In this document: positions 32,790 through 41,720 of the stretch, piece by piece
Numbering within the stretch: the first letter of the stretch is position 1
Layout: every line of letters starts with the position of its first letter
DNA from: Micromonospora sp. MP36
GTDB lineage: Bacteria > Actinomycetota > Actinomycetes > Mycobacteriales > Micromonosporaceae
DNA: 51,542 nt
Assembly (NCBI RefSeq): GCF_008119785.1
Contig: NZ_VSFA01000051.1
Location: 1-51,542 of the forward strand
Direction of reading: 5' to 3'
Program-made: the position numbers and the translations under genes
The notes under the pieces: generated by a model
What the model saw: only the letters and a program-made list of their open reading frames with translations
Databases searched by the model: none
What the model was told of the DNA's origin: nothing

Positions 32790-34138
32790 CCCGCCTCGGA
32801 CTCCGGGCCCGGGTCACCGCCGCCTTCGCCGTCGGCGCGTCGCTGCTCGCGGCGTCCATGGCCTTGTTCTCCTACGACCTGACCCGCCGGTCGCTGCTCG
32901 ACGAGCGGGAACGGGCGGCGGTGCGGGTCGCCTACTTCGACGCGGCGGTGGTGCGGACCGGGCTGGACACCGACGCCCCCGACGTGGTGGAGGTGCTGCG
33001 CTCGCTGGACACCGGCAGCATCCGCCGCCCGCTGCTCCACTTCAACGGCCGCTGGTACGGCCGCTCGGCGGACATCGGCGCGAGTTCGATCCCCGGCGAG
33101 CTGCAACAGCTGGTCCGCTCCGGGGAGGCGGGCGTGCAGCGGGTACGCCTCGACGGCCAGCCCACCCTGCTCGTCGGAGTCCCGTTGTCGGCGACCACCA
33201 GCTACTACGAGCTCACCTCACTGCGCGAGGTGGAGCAGACCTTCCAGGTGATGGCGCTGACCCTCACCGCGGTCGGCATCATGGTGGCCGGCGCCGGCGC
33301 CGCCCTCGGCTGGTATGCCACCCGCCACAGCCTGCGACCGCTGACCGCCGTGGCGGACGTCGCCGAGCGGATCGCCGCCGGTGACTTCACCACCCGGCTC
33401 GACCCCGCCACCGACCCGGACCTGAACCGCCTCTCCACCTCGTTCAACCACATGGTCGACCAGCTGGTCCGACGGATCGAGCGGGACCGCCGGTTCGCCG
33501 CCGACGTCAGCCACGAGCTGCGGTCGCCGCTGCAGACCCTGGCCGCCGCCGCGGACGTGCTCACCCGCCGTCGCGGCCATCACGACGAGCGCACCGCCAC
33601 CGCGGCCGGTCTGGTCGCCGACGAGGTCGCGCGGTTCCAGCGGCTGGTCGACGACCTGATGCAGCTGGCCCGTACCGAGCGGCCCGCGCAGCGCGAGTCC
33701 GTCGACGTGGCGGCGCTGGCCGGCGAGGCGTGCCGCAACCGCTGCCTGCCCGAGGATCTGGTCAGCATCCCGCCCGGCACGCCGAGCCGGTGGCTGGTCG
33801 ACCGGCGCCGGGTGGCGCAGATCCTGTTGAACCTGCTGGACAACGCCGTCCGCTACGGCGGCGGCCCGGTCGCCGTGCACCTTCGGGTGCGGGACGGCAC
33901 CGGGGTCATCGAGGTCGACGACGAAGGCCCGGGCGTACCGGCGCAGGACCGCGAGATCATTTTCGACCGCTTCGTCCGCGGCCGTGCCGCCCACGCCCGC
34001 GCGGACACCAACGGCACCGGTCTCGGCCTCGCGCTGGTCGCCCAACACGCCGCCGCGCACGGCGGCCGGGCGAGCGTGACGGACCGGCCGCGCGGCGGCG
34101 CGCGGTTCCGGGTGGAGTTGCCGGGGAGCCTGCCGTGA
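32786..34138 (+). CDS. Sensor histidine kinase (CseC-like)
   Basis: This 450-aa membrane kinase has a TM helix near residues 13-30, an extracellular domain of about 130 residues, a second TM (MALTLTAVGIMVAGAGAALG), a HAMP domain, and an H-box FAADVSHELRSPLQTLAAAA with His243. The ATPase domain follows (LLNLLDNAVRYGGGP, VDDEGPGVP, GTGLGLALV). It should phosphorylate the response regulator encoded just upstream. Its stop overlaps the GTG of the lipoprotein gene. Confidence 0.92.
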   Translation: MTRLGLRARVTAAFAVGASLLAASMALFSYDLTRRSLLDERERAAVRVAYFDAAVVRTGLDTDAPDVVEVLRSLDTGSIRRPLLHFNGRWYGRSADIGASSIPGELQQLVRSGEAGVQRVRLDGQPTLLVGVPLSATTSYYELTSLREVEQTFQVMALTLTAVGIMVAGAGAALGWYATRHSLRPLTAVADVAERIAAGDFTTRLDPATDPDLNRLSTSFNHMVDQLVRRIERDRRFAADVSHELRSPLQTLAAAADVLTRRRGHHDERTATAAGLVADEVARFQRLVDDLMQLARTERPAQRESVDVAALAGEACRNRCLPEDLVSIPPGTPSRWLVDRRRVAQILLNLLDNAVRYGGGPVAVHLRVRDGTGVIEVDDEGPGVPAQDREIIFDRFVRGRAAHARADTNGTGLGLALVAQHAAAHGGRASVTDRPRGGARFRVELPGSLP

Positions 34139-34698
34139 TCCGGTCGTCGCGCGCACTGCTGCTCGTCGTGGTCCTGCTCGCGGGGTGCGGGGTGCCCGTC
34201 GACGAGTTCCCCCGCCCGGTGCAGGCGCCGCGCGGCCGGCCGCCCGCGCCGGTGACCGGCAGCCCGACCGGATCGGCGGGCCGGGTGGACGAGACCCTCT
34301 GCTTCGTCCGCGACGACCGGCTGAACCCGACGGTACGCCGGGTCGACGCGCTGCCCCCGGTCGACGTCCATCTGCAGCACCTGCTGGCCGGACCGTCGAG
34401 CACGGAGCGGGACAGCGGCCTGACCAGCGCGTTGCCGGGCACCGTCGGGGTGACCGGGGCCCGGGTGAACGGCCGGCTCGCCGAGGTCGACATCGAGGAA
34501 GCCGTCGACGAGACGGGTCGCAGCGACGAGATCCTCGCCTTCGGTCAGATCGTCTGCACGCTCACCAGGCGGCAGGACGTGGACGCGGTGTCCTTCCAGC
34601 GGGCGGGGCGGCCGTTGGACGTGCCCCGCGCGGACGGTTCCCTGTCTCGACAGCCGCTCACCGCCGCCGACTACCTGCCGCTCACCCGGCAGCGGTGA
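34135..34698 (+). CDS. GerMN-domain lipoprotein
   Basis: The GTG at 34135 overlaps the kinase stop and gives VIRSSRALLLVVVLLAGCG, a lipoprotein signal with lipobox LAGC. The 187-aa product carries a GerMN domain (LQHLLAGPSSTERDSGLTSA, VTGARVNGRLAEVDIEE, FGQIVCTLTRRQDVDAVSF). GerMN lipoproteins act in the cell envelope; coupling to the kinase suggests it modulates sensing, as CseA does. Confidence 0.85.
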   Translation: MIRSSRALLLVVVLLAGCGVPVDEFPRPVQAPRGRPPAPVTGSPTGSAGRVDETLCFVRDDRLNPTVRRVDALPPVDVHLQHLLAGPSSTERDSGLTSALPGTVGVTGARVNGRLAEVDIEEAVDETGRSDEILAFGQIVCTLTRRQDVDAVSFQRAGRPLDVPRADGSLSRQPLTAADYLPLTRQR

Positions 34699-34877
34699 CC
34701 CGCCCCGGGACGACCCGACCAGCGGAGCCGCCGGCCGGCCGCCGTGCGGACGGTGGCGGCGGACCGGCGGCACGGGACGGCGCGGGTAACCGACGAACCG
34801 CCCGCTGTGCTGAGGATCACGGCGGCGGTGTGGCCTCGGAACCCGGCGGGACACGGGCAGGCCCAGGGCGATTCCAC

Positions 34878-34911
34878 CCGCCTTCCGCCCCGCGACATCG
34901 GCGGCGGGCGG
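34878..34911 (+). terminator. Probable terminator of the two-component operon
   Basis: CCGCC-TT-CCGCC-type arm (34878-34889) pairs with GGCGGCGGGCGG (34900-34911): 12 bp with one mismatch and one G-T pair, 10-base loop. It lies about 180 bases after the lipoprotein stop. Confidence 0.45.
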
Positions 34912-35372
34912 AGACCTGACGCGCAGCGCCCGCCGGGGCCCCGCGACCGCGTGCGTCCCCCCGGCCGGGCCTGCCTGCGGCAACTGGGTCGAGGTTGCCG
35001 GCAACTGCGCGAACATTAGCCCTGACCAGCGCGGTTTGCCGCCGATGCGCGTGCACCGAAACGACCCGACAAGGCCTGGCGTCGATGTCTCACCGCCGGC
35101 GCCGAGCACGAGACGGCGGGTCCGCCGTGGTGCGGTGCCGGCCTGAGACGGGGCGTCCGACCCGGGGGCGCAGCGACGCGTGGGGCGTGGGCTCGGCCGA
35201 CGGCCGGCGCTGACCGGGTCAACCAGTGTGGGTGGTCACGGAGAATCCGAGCGCGAATTGTCGCCCGCACTCGCTACTGTGCCAGCGGACGTCGCCCCTC
35301 CTCGTGACATCCCGTGCTCGCCAGCGCGGTGCCGCCACCGCCCCCGATCAACACGAACCCAGGAGACTGTTA
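34912..35372. other. Intergenic stretch before the exporter gene
   Basis: No convincing gene is visible on either strand; translated frames are short and arginine/proline-rich, as expected by chance at this GC. It should hold the promoter of the exporter; a TACTGT (35275-35280) could be a -10 box but no matching -35 is seen. No repressor gene or clear palindrome was found. Confidence 0.5.
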
Positions 35373-36959
35373 GTGACCCAGCAACCCCCCGCGACATCGG
35401 ACAAGCTCGACGCCGCGGTCCTCAAGGTGGCGGGAGTCGTCGTTCTCGGTGCGATCATGTCGATCCTCGACGTCACGGTCGTCAGCGTCGCGCTGCCGAC
35501 GTTCCAGAACGAGTTCGACGCCTCCTACGCCCGAGTCGCGTGGACCATGACCGCCTACACGCTCGCGCTGGCCACGGTGATCCCGCTCAGCGGATGGGCC
35601 GCGGACCGGTTCGGCACCAAGCGCCTCTACATGATCGCGCTGGCGCTGTTCACGATCGGGTCCGGACTGTGCGCCACCGCCGACTCGATCTCGGAACTGG
35701 TCTTCTACCGCGTCCTCCAGGGCCTCGGCGGTGGCATGCTCATGCCGCTCGGCATGACGATCATGACCAAGGCCGCCGGTCCGCACCGGATCGGTCGCCT
35801 GATGGCCGTCCTCGGCATCCCGATGCTGCTCGGGCCGATCGGCGGTCCGATCCTCGGCGGCTGGCTGATCGACACAGCGAGCTGGCACTGGCTCTTCCTG
35901 ATCAACCTGCCGATCCGCGTCATCGCGCTCGTCTACGCGCAGCTGGCGCTGCCGAAGGACAACCCCGAGCCGTCCGAGTCGTTCGACTTCCTCGGCATGC
36001 TGATGCTGTCGCCGGGGCTCGCCCTGCTCCTCTACGGCATCTCCTCGCTCCCCGAGGCCGGCACGATCGCCGAGACCAAGGTGTGGGCGCCGATGCTCGT
36101 CGGCGCCGCGCTCGTGGTGAGCTTCATCGTCTACTCGTTCAAACCCAAGCACCCGCTGGTCGACCTGCGGCTGTTCGCCAACCGCAACCTGACCATCGCG
36201 TCGGTGACCATGTTCGTGTTCATCATCGCGTTCATGGGCGCCGGCCTGCTGTTCCCGAGCTACTTCCTGCAGATCCGCGGTGAGTCGACGCTGACCGCCG
36301 GGCTGCTGATGGCGCCGCAGGGCATCGGCGCGATGCTCACCATGCCGGTCGCCGGCATGCTGGCCGACCGGGTGCCCGTGGGCCGCACGGTGCCGTTCGC
36401 GCTGGTGCTCATCGCCGCCGGGTTCCTCACCTTCACCCAGGTCGACCCACACACCTCATACTGGCTGCTCGGCGGTTCGCTGTTCGTGATGGGTCTGGGC
36501 ATGGGCGGCACGATGATGCCGATCATGACCTCAGCGTTGAAGACGCTGCAGGCCCAGGAGGTGGCCCGCGGCTCCACGCTGGTCAACATCCTCCAGCAGA
36601 TCGGCGGGTCCGTGGGCGCCGCGGTGATGTCGGTGATCCTCACCAGCGAGTTGAACGGCTCCCGGGAAATCCCCGGTGCGGTGGACCCCAACAGCGGCAA
36701 GCCGATCACCGAGGCCGGGCTGGCCATCACGGCGCAGCTGCGGCCGGAGCTCCTCCGGGAGTTCCCGGTGCCCGCACAGCTCATCGAGCGCGGGCTGGAC
36801 TTCGCCGCCAGTTCCTTCGCCACCACGTTCTGGGTCGGGTTCGCGCTGGTGCTGACCACGTTCATCCCGGCCGCGTTCCTGCCTCGCCGGCGCAAGCCGT
36901 CGCACCTGCTCGACGGACAGCAGACCGAGCAGACGCCGGCGCCCGTCGTCATCCACTGA
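35373..36959 (+). CDS. DHA2-family (14-TM) MFS multidrug exporter
   Basis: The GTG at 35373 follows AGGAG (35361-35365) with 7 bases between. The 528-aa protein has 14 hydrophobic segments and DHA2 motifs: motif C-like LGPIGGPILGGWLI, the D1 pattern LDVTVVSVALPTFQ, and GWAADRFGTKRLYM between TM2 and TM3. It belongs to the EmrB/QacA group, which exports drugs or metabolites using the proton gradient. No adjacent TetR or MarR gene is present, which is unusual for this family. Substrate unknown. Confidence 0.9.
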   Translation: MTQQPPATSDKLDAAVLKVAGVVVLGAIMSILDVTVVSVALPTFQNEFDASYARVAWTMTAYTLALATVIPLSGWAADRFGTKRLYMIALALFTIGSGLCATADSISELVFYRVLQGLGGGMLMPLGMTIMTKAAGPHRIGRLMAVLGIPMLLGPIGGPILGGWLIDTASWHWLFLINLPIRVIALVYAQLALPKDNPEPSESFDFLGMLMLSPGLALLLYGISSLPEAGTIAETKVWAPMLVGAALVVSFIVYSFKPKHPLVDLRLFANRNLTIASVTMFVFIIAFMGAGLLFPSYFLQIRGESTLTAGLLMAPQGIGAMLTMPVAGMLADRVPVGRTVPFALVLIAAGFLTFTQVDPHTSYWLLGGSLFVMGLGMGGTMMPIMTSALKTLQAQEVARGSTLVNILQQIGGSVGAAVMSVILTSELNGSREIPGAVDPNSGKPITEAGLAITAQLRPELLREFPVPAQLIERGLDFAASSFATTFWVGFALVLTTFIPAAFLPRRRKPSHLLDGQQTEQTPAPVVIH

Positions 36960-36985
36960 TCCGCCGTCGGGCCCGATCCAAGCTG

Positions 36986-37023
36986 CGGCCGGGGCGGCCA
37001 GGGACTCCTGGCGGCCCCGGCCG
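36986..37023. terminator. Bidirectional terminator between exporter and TMEM175-like gene
   Basis: The arms 36986-37002 and 37007-37023 form a 17-bp stem with a single mismatch and a GACT loop, starting 27 bases after the exporter stop. Confidence 0.8.
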
Positions 37024-37264
37024 TCTCGCTGCCCGGCAGACGACGATCTGCGGTACGGCTTGCCCCGGCCGCTCGGCGCGGTGGTGGCGTGGCCGTTAGG
37101 GCGATGCCAGCACGTACCGGGGGCGCACGGTCGCACCGACCGGCTGATCGGGGATGGCCTCCAAAGCCGCGCCCGGCCCGCCGGAGGGCCTCCTTCGCCT
37201 TCTCCACGTCGCTGCCGGCTGATCGTGCCGGGACGGGACCGCCTGCCCGGGCCTGCCGTGGCCT

Positions 37265-37921
37265 TCAGCCGCCGGCCGACCTGCTGAGCCGGGCGGCCGC
37301 GAACTGCGCCACCGGCACGAGGAGGATCAGCAGCAGCCCGGCGGTCGGCGAGACGACCGCGGCCAGGGTCCCGGCCGCGAAGACCACGCACAGCGCCACG
37401 GGCGGCAGCAGCGCCGGGGCCGTCTCCGGACCCGCTGACGTACGCAGTTGGGGTCGGCGACCGATCCACCAGGTCTGCGCGAGCGCAAGAAGGCTGATGG
37501 CCAGCATGTTGGCGACATAGAAGGCCGCGGAGTCGGCGCGCAGGCGGGTCTCCACGAACAGCCGCGCGGTGGGAAACGGCAGGAAGGCCACCAGCATGAT
37601 CCAGATCGTGTTCAGCACGACGAGGACCTCGTCGTAGTCGACGAGCCGTTCGTACAGTTGTCGGTGCGTCCGCCAGAACAACGCGATGACCAGGAACGAC
37701 ACGGCGAAGGAGAGAATGTCGCCGAGGTGCTGCTGGACCAGGTCGGCCACCGACTGCCGGGCGGTGCTCTGGTCGGCGAAGTTGACCAGGGGCAGCGCCA
37801 GCAGCGTCAGGGCGATCGCCACGGCCGCGTCGGTGAAACTGACGATTCGTTGCAGCGTGTTCCGGCGCTGGTGACCGTCCACGGACTGCCGTCGACCGGC
37901 TTCGGCGGGCTCCTGGTGCAT
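37265..37921 (-). CDS. TMEM175 (DUF1211)-family membrane protein
   Basis: The ATG at 37921 was chosen because membrane-family sequence starts soon after it. The 218-aa protein has about six TM helices and the TMEM175 signature in IVSFTDAAVAIALTLLALPL, where the usual R-x3-FSD reads R-IVS-FTD. Bacterial relatives are lysosomal-channel homologues with weak potassium selectivity. The region 37024-37264 beyond its stop holds nothing recognisable apart from the terminator. Confidence 0.8.
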   Translation of the reverse strand: MHQEPAEAGRRQSVDGHQRRNTLQRIVSFTDAAVAIALTLLALPLVNFADQSTARQSVADLVQQHLGDILSFAVSFLVIALFWRTHRQLYERLVDYDEVLVVLNTIWIMLVAFLPFPTARLFVETRLRADSAAFYVANMLAISLLALAQTWWIGRRPQLRTSAGPETAPALLPPVALCVVFAAGTLAAVVSPTAGLLLILLVPVAQFAAARLSRSAGG

Positions 37922-38094
37922 GCCCTGATTCTGGCGAATCCGGCATATCCCTCGGGCCGGCCTCGGCGAACCCGCCGCGCGCTCCCGGCCCGCCCGTCGA
38001 TCTCCGGTCCGGCCGGGCGGGCGGCTGGCCCAGCCGGATCCGGACCGACCGGGTCTCGGCGAGGTCACCGCCGGGTCGCGGGCGGGGGAGCGGC

Positions 38095-38610
38095 TCAGAG
38101 CTCGCCGGCGACCGGGGACCGGGCGGCCCGGCGGATGTCGAGCAGGTGGTGCTCCCCCTCATGGATGGTGTGCTGGCCCAGCCATAGCAGCGTCCGGGAC
38201 TGCGGCTGCGGCCAGGGGTAGACGCCCGCGCGGGCCAGCTCCGACGGGCCGAGCACCCCGAACCGGGCCGCCAGATCGTCGGCCGCCGCCGCCAACTCGT
38301 CGAGCACCACCGCCGGGTCCTGCTCGTTGTACGCGTCGGCGACGGCACGTTCGTCGCGCCCCATCGGCGTGAACTCCGGCGCCTCGACGGTGAGGGCCAG
38401 CGCCAGTCGTTCACCCTGCACGCGGAGCACGTCACGCACGTGGCAGGTGTATTCCAGCGGCGACCACACACCAGGGGCGGGTCGCCGGCGCAGGTCCAGC
38501 ACCTCGCTCAGCGCAGCCGCGTACCGCGCCCGCAACTCGCGCAGCAGTCGCGGCAGCTCCTGGCCGGACACGCTCGCATAGGCGAATGTGCACTCATCGC
38601 ACCGCTCCAC
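38095..38610 (-). CDS. DinB-like (mycothiol-dependent-type) protein
   Basis: The GTG at 38610 starts VERCDECTFAYASVSGQELP. The 171-aa four-helix protein has the DinB metal-site histidines in WSPLEYTCHVRDVL and in LGQHTIHEGEHHLLDI. The N-terminal CDEC pair is common to this actinomycete subfamily. Function is not established; relatives are thiol-dependent transferases or hydrolases. It is on the same strand as the TMEM175-like gene but 173 bases away. Confidence 0.78.
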   Translation of the reverse strand: MERCDECTFAYASVSGQELPRLLRELRARYAAALSEVLDLRRRPAPGVWSPLEYTCHVRDVLRVQGERLALALTVEAPEFTPMGRDERAVADAYNEQDPAVVLDELAAAADDLAARFGVLGPSELARAGVYPWPQPQSRTLLWLGQHTIHEGEHHLLDIRRAARSPVAGEL

Positions 38611-38848
38611 CGGCCCAGCGTATCGGCGCCTCCCGCCACCGGGCAGATGCGCGGGGTGCGGGCGGCGGGTCGTGGGCCCACGCCGTCGACGGTCGCGGAC
38701 AGCGCGTGGTGTCGCTGCCCTCACGCCCGGCGATGCCTGCGTAAGGTGAGATGGCCGCCCGCGCCGGAAGGCCGTCAACGGCCTCTCCGAGCCTGCCGGG
38801 CGGACGGACCTCCGCACCGCACCCAGCACTCAGGACGGAAGGATCACC

Positions 38849-39682
38849 GTGACCGCCACCGAATGGACCACCGAGGCCAAGGGCGCCGGCCAGTACGCAG
38901 AAGTCAACGGCGTCAACCTCTACTACGAGACGCACGGGTCCGGCCGGCCACTGATCCTGCTGCACGGCGGCCTCGGGTCGGGCGAGATGTTCGGACCGGC
39001 CCTCACCGCGCTGGCCACGCGCCACCAGGTCATCGCCGTCGACCTGCAGGGGCACGGCCGGACCGCGGACATCGACCGGCCCCTCGACATCTGGTTCATG
39101 GCCGACGACATCGCAGCGCTCATCGACCACCTCGAGCTGGAGAAGCCGGACCTGGTCGGCTACTCGCTCGGCGGTGGGGTGGCGCTGCGTGCCGCGGCGC
39201 GGTATCCGGACAAGCTGGGCCGGGTTGTCGCGGCCTCGGCGCACATCCGCTCCGACGCGATCTACCCGGAGATGCGGGCGCAGCAGGGGCAGGTGAGCGC
39301 CGCCGCCGCCGACTTCATGAAGGACACGCCGATGTACCAGCTCTACCAGCGGGTGGCGCCGCGCCCCGAGGACTTCCCTCGGCTGCTGGACAAGATCGGC
39401 GAGGCCATGGCGCAGGGCTTCGACCTCACCGAGGACATCCGCGGTCTCCAGGTGCCGACGATGATCGTCGCCGCCGATGCCGACATGGCACCGCCGAGCC
39501 ACTACGTCGAGGTCTTCAACCTGCTCGACGGCGGCCTGCGCGACGGCGGCTGGGCGGGCGAGGGCCGGCCGAAGGGCGGCCACGCCCTCGCGATCCTGCC
39601 CGGCCTGACCCACTACAACATCTTCAGTTCGCCCCTGTTCGCCGAGGCCACCCTCGCGTTCCTCGACGATCAGCAGCGCTGA
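38849..39682 (+). CDS. Alpha/beta hydrolase
   Basis: The GTG at 38849 follows GGACGGAAGG. The 277-aa protein has the alpha/beta-hydrolase core: oxyanion turn LILLHGGLGSGE, nucleophile elbow GYSLGG (Ser), acid residue near IVAADADMAPP and catalytic His near PGLTHYNIF. Likely an esterase or related enzyme; the substrate is unknown. A hairpin (39689-39714) separates it from the convergent MarR-GNAT gene. Confidence 0.88.
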   Translation: MTATEWTTEAKGAGQYAEVNGVNLYYETHGSGRPLILLHGGLGSGEMFGPALTALATRHQVIAVDLQGHGRTADIDRPLDIWFMADDIAALIDHLELEKPDLVGYSLGGGVALRAAARYPDKLGRVVAASAHIRSDAIYPEMRAQQGQVSAAAADFMKDTPMYQLYQRVAPRPEDFPRLLDKIGEAMAQGFDLTEDIRGLQVPTMIVAADADMAPPSHYVEVFNLLDGGLRDGGWAGEGRPKGGHALAILPGLTHYNIFSSPLFAEATLAFLDDQQR

Positions 39683-39688
39683 CGGGCA

Positions 39689-39714
39689 GCCGCTCGCTGG
39701 GTATGGCGGGCGGC
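39689..39714. terminator. Terminator between hydrolase and MarR-GNAT genes
   Basis: GCCGCTCGC (39689-39697) pairs with GCGGGCGGC (39706-39714), 9 bp with one G-T pair, 8-base loop, between convergent genes. Confidence 0.65.
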
Positions 39715-39727
39715 CAACCCGGTTCGC

Positions 39728-40624
39728 CTACGGCGCGAGGCACTTCTCGAACCAGTGGTGGGCGTAGTGCTCGGTGTTGTACGGCGCGATCTCGCGGTAG
39801 CCGGCGGCCCGGTACAGCGCTATCGCCTCGGTGAGGTTGCGATTGGTGTCCAGCCGGACGGCGGCCCAGCCGCGCTCGGCGGCGTAGCGTTCCAGCTCGC
39901 CCAGCAGCCGCCGCCCGAGCCCGAGCCCGCGCACCGCGTCGGCCACCCAGACCCGCTTGATCTCGGCGGGCGCGTCGCGGTGGAGCTTCACCGCGCCGCA
40001 GCCGACGGGCTCGTCGTTGAGCGTGGCGAGCAGGAACACGCCCGCGGGTGGGACGAGCTCGTCGTCGTGGACGGCATTGCTCAGGGCCGGGTCGAACCCG
40101 TCATCGAACCGTCGCGCGACCTCCCGGGCGTAGGCCCGTACGCACGCCCGGGCCCGCGGGTCGCTCGGCGGGCACGGCGTGATGATCACCATCGACGCGA
40201 CGAGCAGCCGCTCGACCTCGGCCATCGCCGCGACGAGCCGCTGGCGGCGGTGCGCGGGCAGCGGCTCGAGGATGGACCAGGCGAACTCGTCGGAGCGCTT
40301 GTCGAGCTCCGTCCACTCGGCCCGGCCGGTCTCGGTGAGCGCGGCGGCCCGTACCCGCCCGTCGCCACCGATCTGGTCGGCCGGCCCCACGGTGACGAGG
40401 CCGTCGCCCTCGAGGGTGCGCAGGAGCCGGCTCAGGTAGCCCGAGTCCAGGCCGAGCCGCGCGCGCAGCGCGGCGACCTCGGCGCCGCCGGGACCGATCT
40501 CCCACAGCAGACGCGCCTGCGCGAGGGGACGCCCGCGAGCCATGTACTCGTCGTCGAGCGCGCCCACCCGCTGGGTCACTGTCCGGTTGAACCGCCGTAC
40601 GGCGGCGATGAGCTCCGCATCCAT
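39728..40624 (-). CDS. MarR-type regulator fused to GNAT acetyltransferase
   Basis: This 298-aa protein joins an N-terminal MarR winged helix (residues about 1-145; LAQARLLWEIGPGGAEVAAL, LGLDSGYLSRLLRTLEGDGL) to a C-terminal GNAT domain (about 150-298; acetyl-CoA loop VRGLGLGRRLLGELERYA, AVRLDTNRNLTEAIALYRAA). Such fusions are found in many actinomycetes; the acetyltransferase substrate is unknown. A strong palindrome begins at its own start codon, suggesting autoregulation. Confidence 0.9.
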   Translation of the reverse strand: MDAELIAAVRRFNRTVTQRVGALDDEYMARGRPLAQARLLWEIGPGGAEVAALRARLGLDSGYLSRLLRTLEGDGLVTVGPADQIGGDGRVRAAALTETGRAEWTELDKRSDEFAWSILEPLPAHRRQRLVAAMAEVERLLVASMVIITPCPPSDPRARACVRAYAREVARRFDDGFDPALSNAVHDDELVPPAGVFLLATLNDEPVGCGAVKLHRDAPAEIKRVWVADAVRGLGLGRRLLGELERYAAERGWAAVRLDTNRNLTEAIALYRAAGYREIAPYNTEHYAHHWFEKCLAP

Positions 40625-40647
40625 ATGTCTGACCTTAGTCAGGCATA
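40624..40647 (-). promoter_or_regulatory. MarR-type operator at the start of the MarR-GNAT gene
   Basis: TATG-N-CTGA, six bases, TCAG-N-CATA: a 24-bp near-perfect palindrome (arms 40624-40632 and 40639-40647) that begins at the gene's start codon. This position and symmetry fit an autoregulatory MarR dimer site. Confidence 0.65.
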
Positions 40648-40689
40648 CCTGGGGTCGCCAGACTGAAACAATGTGAGCCGGGCCAGACG

Positions 40690-40719
40690 TGTCACATTCG
40701 CCATGCCTGAGGGTTCGTC
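40690..40719 (+). promoter_or_regulatory. Candidate ECF41-type promoter before the sigma factor gene
   Basis: TGTCACA (40690-40696) and CGTC (40716-40719) match the two boxes described for ECF41 promoters. The 19-base gap is longer than the usual spacing, so this is a candidate. ECF41 factors typically transcribe their own genes. Confidence 0.4.
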
Positions 40720-40752
40720 TCTCTGAGCCCTGGCGATGGAATGGTGTGACCG

Positions 40753-41646
40753 ATGGATGAGAATGAGCGGCTGGCCGCGCGTTTCGAGCAGCACCGACCC
40801 CGCCTGCGGGCGGTGGCTTATCGAATGCTCGGCTCGCTGGCTGACGCGGACGACGCTGTTCAGGATGCCTGGCTGCGGCTGAGCCGGTCCGACGCGGACC
40901 AGATCGACAACCTCGGCGGATGGTTGACCACCGTCGTGGCCCGGGAGTGCCTGCATATTTTGCGCTCCCGCCGACGCCGCCGGGAGGATCCGTTGGCCGC
41001 GCACCTGCCCGACCTGGTTGTCATCCCGGACGGGGACCTCGACCCCGAGCAGGAGGCGTTGCTGGCCGACTCGGTGAGCTTGGCCCTGCTCGTCGTGCTC
41101 GACCAGCTCACTCCTGCTGAGCGGTTGGCGTTCGTGCTGCACGACATGTTCGACCTGCCCTTCGAGGAGATCGCCGGCATTGCGGGCCGCACCCCGGCCG
41201 CCGCGCGGCAACTCGCCAGCCGGGCACGGCGCCGGGTGCACGATGCCGAGATCCCATCACCCGATCCGGATCTGGCGCGCCAGCGGCAGGCCGTCCGTGC
41301 CTTCTACGCGGCTGCGTGGACCGGCGACTTCGACGCCCTCGTCCAGGTCCTCGCCCCCGACGTCGTCCTGCGCACCGACTTCGGCACCACCCGGCCGCCA
41401 ACCGTCGTCCGCGGCGCGCCAGCCGTGGCCAAGCAGGCCCGCGCCCCACGTGGTGGCCAACTGCGCCCCGCCCTGGTCAACGGCGCGATCGGAACGTTGA
41501 TCACCCGCGACGGGCGGCCGTTCTCTGTCATGGCCTACACCGTCGCGGGCGACAAGATCGTCAGGATCGACGTTGTCCGTGACCCCGACCGCGTCCACCG
41601 CCTCGCGTCCGCCCTCCTCAACCGGACGGAGCGAACAGGGCGGTGA
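40753..41646 (+). CDS. sigJ: ECF41/SigJ-type RNA polymerase sigma factor with SnoaL-like C-terminal domain
   Basis: This 297-aa factor has sigma2 (RLRAVAYRMLGSLADADDAV, QDAWLRLSR) and sigma4 (LTPAERLAFVLHDMFDLPFE, AAARQLASRARRRV), then a C-terminal SnoaL-like domain (AFYAAAWTGDFDALVQVLAP) ending in the DPDRV motif that corresponds to the NPDKL-like tail of the ECF41 group. In that group the fused domain controls activity instead of a separate anti-sigma factor. The usual COE-type oxidoreductase partner gene is not adjacent. Confidence 0.88.
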   Translation: MDENERLAARFEQHRPRLRAVAYRMLGSLADADDAVQDAWLRLSRSDADQIDNLGGWLTTVVARECLHILRSRRRRREDPLAAHLPDLVVIPDGDLDPEQEALLADSVSLALLVVLDQLTPAERLAFVLHDMFDLPFEEIAGIAGRTPAAARQLASRARRRVHDAEIPSPDPDLARQRQAVRAFYAAAWTGDFDALVQVLAPDVVLRTDFGTTRPPTVVRGAPAVAKQARAPRGGQLRPALVNGAIGTLITRDGRPFSVMAYTVAGDKIVRIDVVRDPDRVHRLASALLNRTERTGR

Positions 41647-41692
41647 ACGCGGAGCGGGATGGCGACCGAGCCATCCTTCGACGAGCCGGGGG

Positions 41693-41720
41693 CTGATGCC
41701 GCGTAGCGGCGCGGCATCAG
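41693..41720. terminator. Terminator between sigJ and ankyrin gene
   Basis: CTGATGCCGCG (41693-41703) pairs perfectly with CGCGGCATCAG (41710-41720) across six bases. It overlaps the stop codon of the ankyrin gene. Confidence 0.75.

Noticed and set aside
34744..35019. Open frame of about 90 codons after the GerMN lipoprotein gene.
   Set aside because: Arginine/proline-rich sequence without motif, and it contains the probable operon terminator.
37024..37264. Possible gene fragment on the minus strand (VEKAKEALRRAGRGF-like).
   Set aside because: It has no clear start, no recognised domain and a proline/arginine-rich continuation; probably chance coding potential.
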